From Apium graveolens (lineage: Eukaryota; Streptophyta; Magnoliopsida; Apiales; Apiaceae): a stretch of DNA of 64,000 nucleotides. Under the pieces are notes generated by a model. That model saw nothing but the letters and a program-made list of their open reading frames with translations. It did no database searches and was not told the origin of the DNA. Within the stretch, counting starts at the first letter, position 1; each line of letters begins with the position of its first letter. The DNA lies in the NCBI RefSeq assembly GCF_009905375.1, contig NC_133650.1:170518518-170582517 (forward strand). The letters are read 5' to 3'. Made by a program: the position numbers and the translations under genes. Shown piece by piece: positions 60,001-64,000 of the stretch.

Positions 60001-60373
60001 TCATCTTGACTTGCCTCGCTAAATAGACAAGTGACAGATTCTGCATTAGATGAGTTGAAGTCAGCTAGGTACACATTCCCTTTTCTCACTCCAGTGAGAA
60101 CCACTTTGTTGCTTCTTTTGTTAGTCACAGCACAGGCTTCAGAATTAAATGTTATTGAGTTGCCCTTATCACACAGCTGGATGATACTCAATAAATTGTT
60201 CTTGAGTCCATCCACTAGGGCAACTTCTTCAATGATGACATTATTCTTTCAAATAAGCCATATCCCAGAGAATAACCCTTGCTGTCATCTCCAAAAGTGA
60301 TACTTGGTCCAGCTCTTTCCTTGATCTCAGTGAGCAGGGTAAAATCTCCACTCATGTGCCTTGAGTACCCACT
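57088..60373 (-). pseudogene. pol: S2 pol: protease end, integrase, RT, RNase H
   Basis: Sense order: protease C-terminal part and pre-integrase (WLWHKKLSHLNFKTMNELV), then integrase with LLHMDLFGPVNVLSISRKRY. The normal S-D-N-G motif reads SYNGTEF (second catalytic Asp changed to Tyr), and TPQQNGVVERTNRSLIEATR holds the Glu. A linker rich in Ser/Arg (SVERKSASSIERQSVSSV) is encoded by the subfamily motif. RT (58497-57385) has [21 protein letters not shown], and its active site reads YVND instead of YVDD. RNase H has [14 protein letters not shown], and the frame ends at TAA 57088. Stops and one frameshift separate the blocks. Cut at 60373 by C2. Confidence 0.85.
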
Positions 60374-61470
60374 TGTTAGTGTATACTGAAAATATTTATT
60401 TGAAGTATGTACATTTATTTCTGGCCAGTTTATTTGAGGATCATTTGAATGTTTACATGTTGTCTAATATTATATATTGTGAACAATCTAGTATCAAATG
60501 GGATACAAAATATTAGATTGTTAAATACGGTTATATAATATAATAAGGTTCACAGCACAGGTGGTATTGGACAATCCACTGGTATGGCTGTAGTATTATT
60601 TAGATTAGTTTATATTGACTAATAAATAATACTAGTATACTTTGTTTATATTGAACAGGATCAAATTTAGAATTGTTCCCTTAATACTGATTAAGAAGGA
60701 GAACTAAGATTCTATGTTATTATTAATGCTTAGGTTCTTAATCCGGAAATAGTAATTGACACATGTATATTATTTACATGCTATGATTTATATATGAAAT
60801 AATTCTTTTGAATTATATCATTATATTCTGGGTGATGGAATTATATACATGGTGGATATTATTTATTGAAGGAATCCATGTCCTGATAATATTCGGGTTA
60901 ATGATGTCCCCTTGAAAGCTCAAAAAGATTTAATTATGTGAAACCCTGCAGGTGGAATTTATTCTGGCATAATTAAATAAAGGTTGAGTGAATGATCAAG
61001 GATAAAAGATATTAATTAAATAAATTATCAGTAATTTATTTAATTAATGGACATATGATATTTTAAACATGGGGAATTTAATAAGCAAATAATATTGGAA
61101 CCGAATTAATTAAATTACGGTATTAGGAAAGGTAGTGCAAATATTATATTATTTAGTGGATTGAATTAATATTTAATTACATTGGGCTAGGCTCAAGATG
61201 TAATTAGAAGGCCCAACCTAATTATCCATGGTCCCTATTGTAGCCTATATATATTCTTATTCTCTTCTTGCTTGGCAATTGTGTGAAAACATATTGTAGC
61301 CATCAAGGAGCAAGAAGAGAGGATAACTTGAGAAGACGGAGGCCACACTTCGCTCAAGGGAATTTGGGAATACAATAGAAGAGCGTGGAATCAACCATTA
61401 ACAAGGTAATCCTCTTTTCGTAATCTTTATCGTAAAACGTAGTAACACCGTAAGTCCGTGGTTCCCAACA
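60374..61470 (+). repeat. C2 5' LTR, 1097 bp
   Basis: From TGTTAGTGTATACTGAAAAT to GTGGTTCCCAACA, directly followed by the primer site and preceded by S2 pol. A TATATATATTC stretch near 61245-61255 could be its TATA box. The 3' LTR is outside the window. Confidence 0.82.
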
Positions 61471-61471
61471 A

Positions 61472-61486
61472 TTGGTATCAAGAGCC
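61472..61486 (+). promoter_or_regulatory. C2 primer-binding site (tRNA-Met type)
   Basis: TTGGTATCAAGAGCC, like the initiator-Met site TGGTATCAGAGCC but with one extra A. Confidence 0.75.
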
Positions 61487-61900
61487 TGATAATGGGTTCT
61501 ACGTTTTATGATATAATGTCCATGTCGTAATTATATATGCGTGTATATAGTGTTTTGCTTGTATTGCTTTTGATGCAGGTTGTTAATCCACTATTATGGC
61601 CATGTATATTTTAATTATGTGTTTGGATCCCACGTGGTTTAATCGTGGTTAATTTTTGTTTTGGTTTCCACGTGGTTTAATCGTGGTTGTAATTTACACG
61701 AGGGTTGATCGTGTTAGAATAAATTTTACAAAATTAGTTTTATATTAGATCTATTTTTTTTGTAATTGTTTCGGGTATTTTATAATAGTTATGTGCGATC
61801 GGAAATCAATTCCGGTAGTTTTTTGTTCCACTGTGCGATTACAAGGGGCTGCTGTTGATATTTGGATCGAATAAAATCAAAACAAAACTCACAGAAAAGC

Positions 61901-62055
61901 AACAGGCGCGCGCGCGCTGCGGCCGCTGCGGCAGCTGGGGCTGCTGGGGCTGTTGGGGCCGCTGCGGCAGCTGGGACTCCTGGGGCTGCTGCGGCAGCTG
62001 GGACTGCTGGGGATGCTGGGGCTGCTGGGGGCGTCGGGGCGCGCTTGGGGCAGAT
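61901..62055 (+). repeat. GC-rich minisatellite-like block in C2 leader
   Basis: Starts with a GCGCGCGCGC run, then about a dozen 9-bp units of the type CTGGGGCTG / CTGCGGCAG. It lies 430-585 bp after the LTR, in otherwise AT-rich sequence. Ala/Gly- or Pro/Gln-rich ORFs over it in both strands are by-products of the repeat. Confidence 0.85.
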
Positions 62056-62446
62056 TTTTTTTTGAGAGCTGGATTTTTTTTAAGGGCCATAATAGTGGAA
62101 AATTTATTTTAATTTTTTCCATTAAATTTTAATTATTGCTTTAATTTATTGATTATGTGTGTCGTTAATTATGTGTGTAATTCTTTTAAAATTGCATGTT
62201 TAACTTAATTAGGACGACATGGATATAAATTTTATTTATTACTTTAATTAAATATTATATGTTGCTCAAATTATGTGTGTATTTTGAATGCATGATTAGA
62301 CATAATTATAACAACATAGGGCCCCATTTAATTTTAAAATTCCTCAATTTTAATAAAAAAAATTCTAAGTGGGAGAGGGAATTAATATGAAATTAAATCC
62401 CATGGTCTCCATTATTGGTTGTAGGTAATTTAACATAAAGACGAAT

Positions 62447-62924
62447 ATAAATTATATATACGTCACCCATCGTGGCATGTAATTTATGGTGTCTAGAATG
62501 TTATAGAAATTACTAGAACAAACTTCTTAAATTAATAAATTTTGAAAGGAGTAAATACGGATTTTCTTTATTTCTGATTTGGGGCGATTTTGTCAAAAAC
62601 GGGTTCATCGAACTTGTAAGGCTGTGGGTTTTAAGCGAGACCGATGTGACTCCTCCACTACCTGGAAATCAAACCATTGATGAATATTGAATTGAAGTAT
62701 TCTATTCAAGGCAAAATTACGAATAATTGGAAGGTATACACGCCACCCATCGTGGCGTACCAAGTTCCATAGATTTCAAATAATTTAAGATTTGATGGTG
62801 GTATAAAATTAGCTATGAAAAATAATATAGTCCACCCCAACGTGGCATATTGTTTAGTAATAGGACCGAAGTAACATTTAAACAAAATTAGGTGCTATAC
62901 ATGTCACACATCGTGGCGTACCAG
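62447..62924 (+). repeat. Hairpin array with shared core in C2 leader
   Basis: Four copies of a core G(T/C)CAC-CCATC-GTGGC (itself a 5-bp hairpin) at about 62462, 62742, 62832 and 62903. Outer stems differ yet pair: ATAAATTA/TAATTTAT (62447-62487), TGGAA/TTCCA with inner ACGCCAC/GTGGCGT (62728-62769), AATAATAT/ATATTGTT with one G-U (62821-62854); the fourth has only a weak outer stem. Just upstream of gag. Confidence 0.7.
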
Positions 62925-63046
62925 AAGCTTATGGTGTTTATATGTTAGTGTATTAAATTTTATTAATTGTTAGAGGAATCAATAGATCTTAATAATTAAT
63001 GCACCCTTATTTATGTGATGTTTTTATGCATGATTCTGAGGATAAA

Positions 63047-63850
63047 ATGGGTTTTAATCCACTATTCACCATACTTAAGGATAACAAACTTACCGGACCT
63101 AACTATATTGAATGGAAATGAAATTTGGACATTGGGTTGACTGCTGAGGAGTACAAGTTTTGCACTTATGAACCCAAGCCTGAACAACCTGCTGTTGATG
63201 CTCCTGAAGATGAGAAAGAGTATTATAAATGGTGGATTAAGGTTGATGAAATGTCGCGATGTTATATTCTGGCAGCAATGTCGGGTGTTTTGCAGCATCA
63301 GCATCAGTCTATGGCCACTGCTTCGGATATGCTCTTTAATCTCAAGGAACTTTTTGGAGATCAGAATAGGGCAGCTAGGCAAGTAGCCATGAAGGCTTTA
63401 ATGAACACTCAGATGGCTGAAGGCACACCTGTAAGGGATTATGTTCTCAAGATGATGTCTCATCTGAATGAGATAGAGATCCTTGGTGCTGAACTTGATG
63501 GGGAAACCCAGATTGACATTATCCTTATGAGCTTGTCCAAGAGTTTTGAGCAGTTCCGCTTGAATTACAACATGAACAAGAGGAAGTATAGTCTCGCGGA
63601 ACTGCTGACAGAACTTCAGGCAGCTGAAGGATTATTTCGGTAGAGTGTTCAAGTGAATGTGGCTGAGAAAGGTTCTTCCTCTAAGCTGAAAGGTATTAAG
63701 AAGAAGAAAAAGGCTCAGACACAGAAAGCTGTGAAGGCAGTGGGAGTTCAGGGTGGTGTGAAAAAGCCTAAGGGAAAGTGCTTCAGATGCAAACAGTCAG
63801 GTCACTGGAAACAAGATTGTCCTCTTCCTAAGAAGACAAACAATACTGGT
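63047..63850 (+). pseudogene. gag: C2 gag with zinc knuckle, two in-frame stops
   Basis: Starts at ATG 63047 (MGFNPLFTILKDNKLTGPNY, the copia gag opening). A TGA at 63119 follows IEWK, then an open frame to TAG 63641 with KWWIKVDEMSRCYILAAMSG, MLFNLKELFGDQNRAARQVA and LNEIEILGAELDGETQIDI. Past the TAG the frame continues through a Lys-rich linker (KGIKKKKKAQTQK) to the zinc knuckle CFRCKQSGHWKQDC (63779-63820). Two stops make it a pseudogene, but otherwise it is well preserved. Confidence 0.82.
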
Positions 63851-64000
63851 ATGTCTCTTTCTCTATTTACAGAAACATTTATAGCGGCTATATCTACGAG
63901 CACTTGGTGTGTAGATACAGGAGCCACTAATCATGTTTGTAATTCTATGCAGGGGTTCCAACTATCCAGAATGCTTAGAGATGGTGAGATATACGTGTTC
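63851..64000 (+). pseudogene. pol: C2 protease, start
   Basis: In frame with gag: STWCVDTGATNHVCNSMQGF near 63900-63960, the copia aspartic protease active site D-T-G-A. It runs off the window edge. Confidence 0.8.

Larger units (their letters stand above)
29962..60373 (-). mobile_element. S2: SIRE-type copia, broken by four later elements
   Basis: Minus-strand Sirevirus whose pieces lie at 29962-30769, 38752-41254 and 56600-60373. Reading in the sense direction, pol (60373-57088) is followed by a spacer, then the aORF (41251-29962). The interruptions are C1 (TSD TTTCT), L3 (TSD ATTTC, itself split by S3), the Athila LTR on the left and C2 on the right. Across C1 the aORF frame rejoins exactly (EMSLGNL into ERGQPSTI). 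The remaining 5' and 3' parts and both LTRs are outside the window or lost. It is the oldest identifiable layer of the right half. Confidence 0.85.
60374..64000 (+). mobile_element. C2: Ty1/copia element, 5' part, runs off the window
   Basis: 5' LTR, primer site, long leader, gag and the start of protease on the plus strand. It inserted into the S2 pol after CCACT (60369-60373). Gag and leader plan resemble C1, but the LTR and leader sequences are unrelated. The lineage could be Tork/Angela-type and is not certain. Confidence 0.82.

Noticed and set aside
61839..62122. Overlapping Ala/Gly-, Cys/Trp- and Pro/Gln-rich ORFs on both strands
   Set aside because: All are by-products of the 9-bp GC-rich repeat in the C2 leader; the absence of stops follows from the repeat unit.
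1..64000. CRISPR array, bacterial operon or host gene
   Set aside because: No regularly spaced direct repeats with unique spacers, no operon structure, and all long coding sequence is assignable to transposable elements.

Overview
The window is repeat-dense nuclear DNA of a large-genome eudicot. I see no ordinary host gene, no tRNA or rRNA gene and no bacterial feature. It is a pile of nested LTR retrotransposons with AT-rich noncoding DNA, TG...CA LTRs, 5-bp target-site duplications and initiator-tRNA-Met primer sites. The lineages are chromoviral Ty3/gypsy (Tekay-like), Athila-like Ty3/gypsy, SIRE-type Ty1/copia (Sirevirus) with a long extra ORF after pol, and two other copia families, one Angela-like. 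The host could be an asterid such as an Apiaceae species, but that is a guess from general element style.

Layout. (1) 1-6715 (+): decayed 3' end of a Tekay-like element (G1) with a 4.2-kb LTR, inserted in the RT of a SIRE copy. (2) 6716-18245 (+): that SIRE copy (S1), with RT/RNase H remains, an extra ORF (aORF) and a 3' LTR. A 4.25-kb solo LTR (G2) of the same family as G1 interrupts its aORF. (3) 18246-21256: a short LTR end, a decayed transposon-type gene resembling plant 'putative gypsy type transposon' proteins, and unassigned DNA. (4) 21257-29961 (+): an Athila-like segment ordered tail-LTR-pol-aORF-tail-LTR. Pol is an intact 880-codon ORF, but gag, protease and the primer site are missing. 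(5) 29962-60373 (-): a second SIRE copy (S2) broken by an Angela-like copia (C1, 30770-38751, TSD TTTCT) and by a 2.9-kb solo gypsy LTR (L3, TSD ATTTC). L3 is itself split by a complete third SIRE (S3, 43222-55648, TSD TATAT, two 617-bp LTRs). The Athila LTR end truncates S2 on one side and another copia (C2) truncates it on the other. (6) 60374-64000 (+): C2, with LTR, primer site, long leader, gag and the start of protease, leaving the window.

How the parts work together. Each element once encoded gag, protease, integrase, RT and RNase H. SIRE and Athila also carry a large ORF after pol, and promoter-like sequence precedes it in S2 and in Athila. Nothing here looks autonomous: S3 has lost part of integrase, S2 has an altered RT active site, C1 has lost most of RT and RNase H, and Athila lacks gag.

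The most interesting signals are noncoding. C1 and C2 each have a long leader between primer site and gag with the same plan but unrelated sequence: a GC-rich structured block about 430-600 bp after the LTR, then an array of hairpins sharing a core but with different, self-complementary outer stems. Athila places a 16-bp CG-rich palindrome pair upstream of the LTR TATA box and again upstream of a TATA box before its aORF. Each SIRE subfamily has its own short motif, scattered through spacers, LTR and coding linkers. All counts and comparisons were made by eye.
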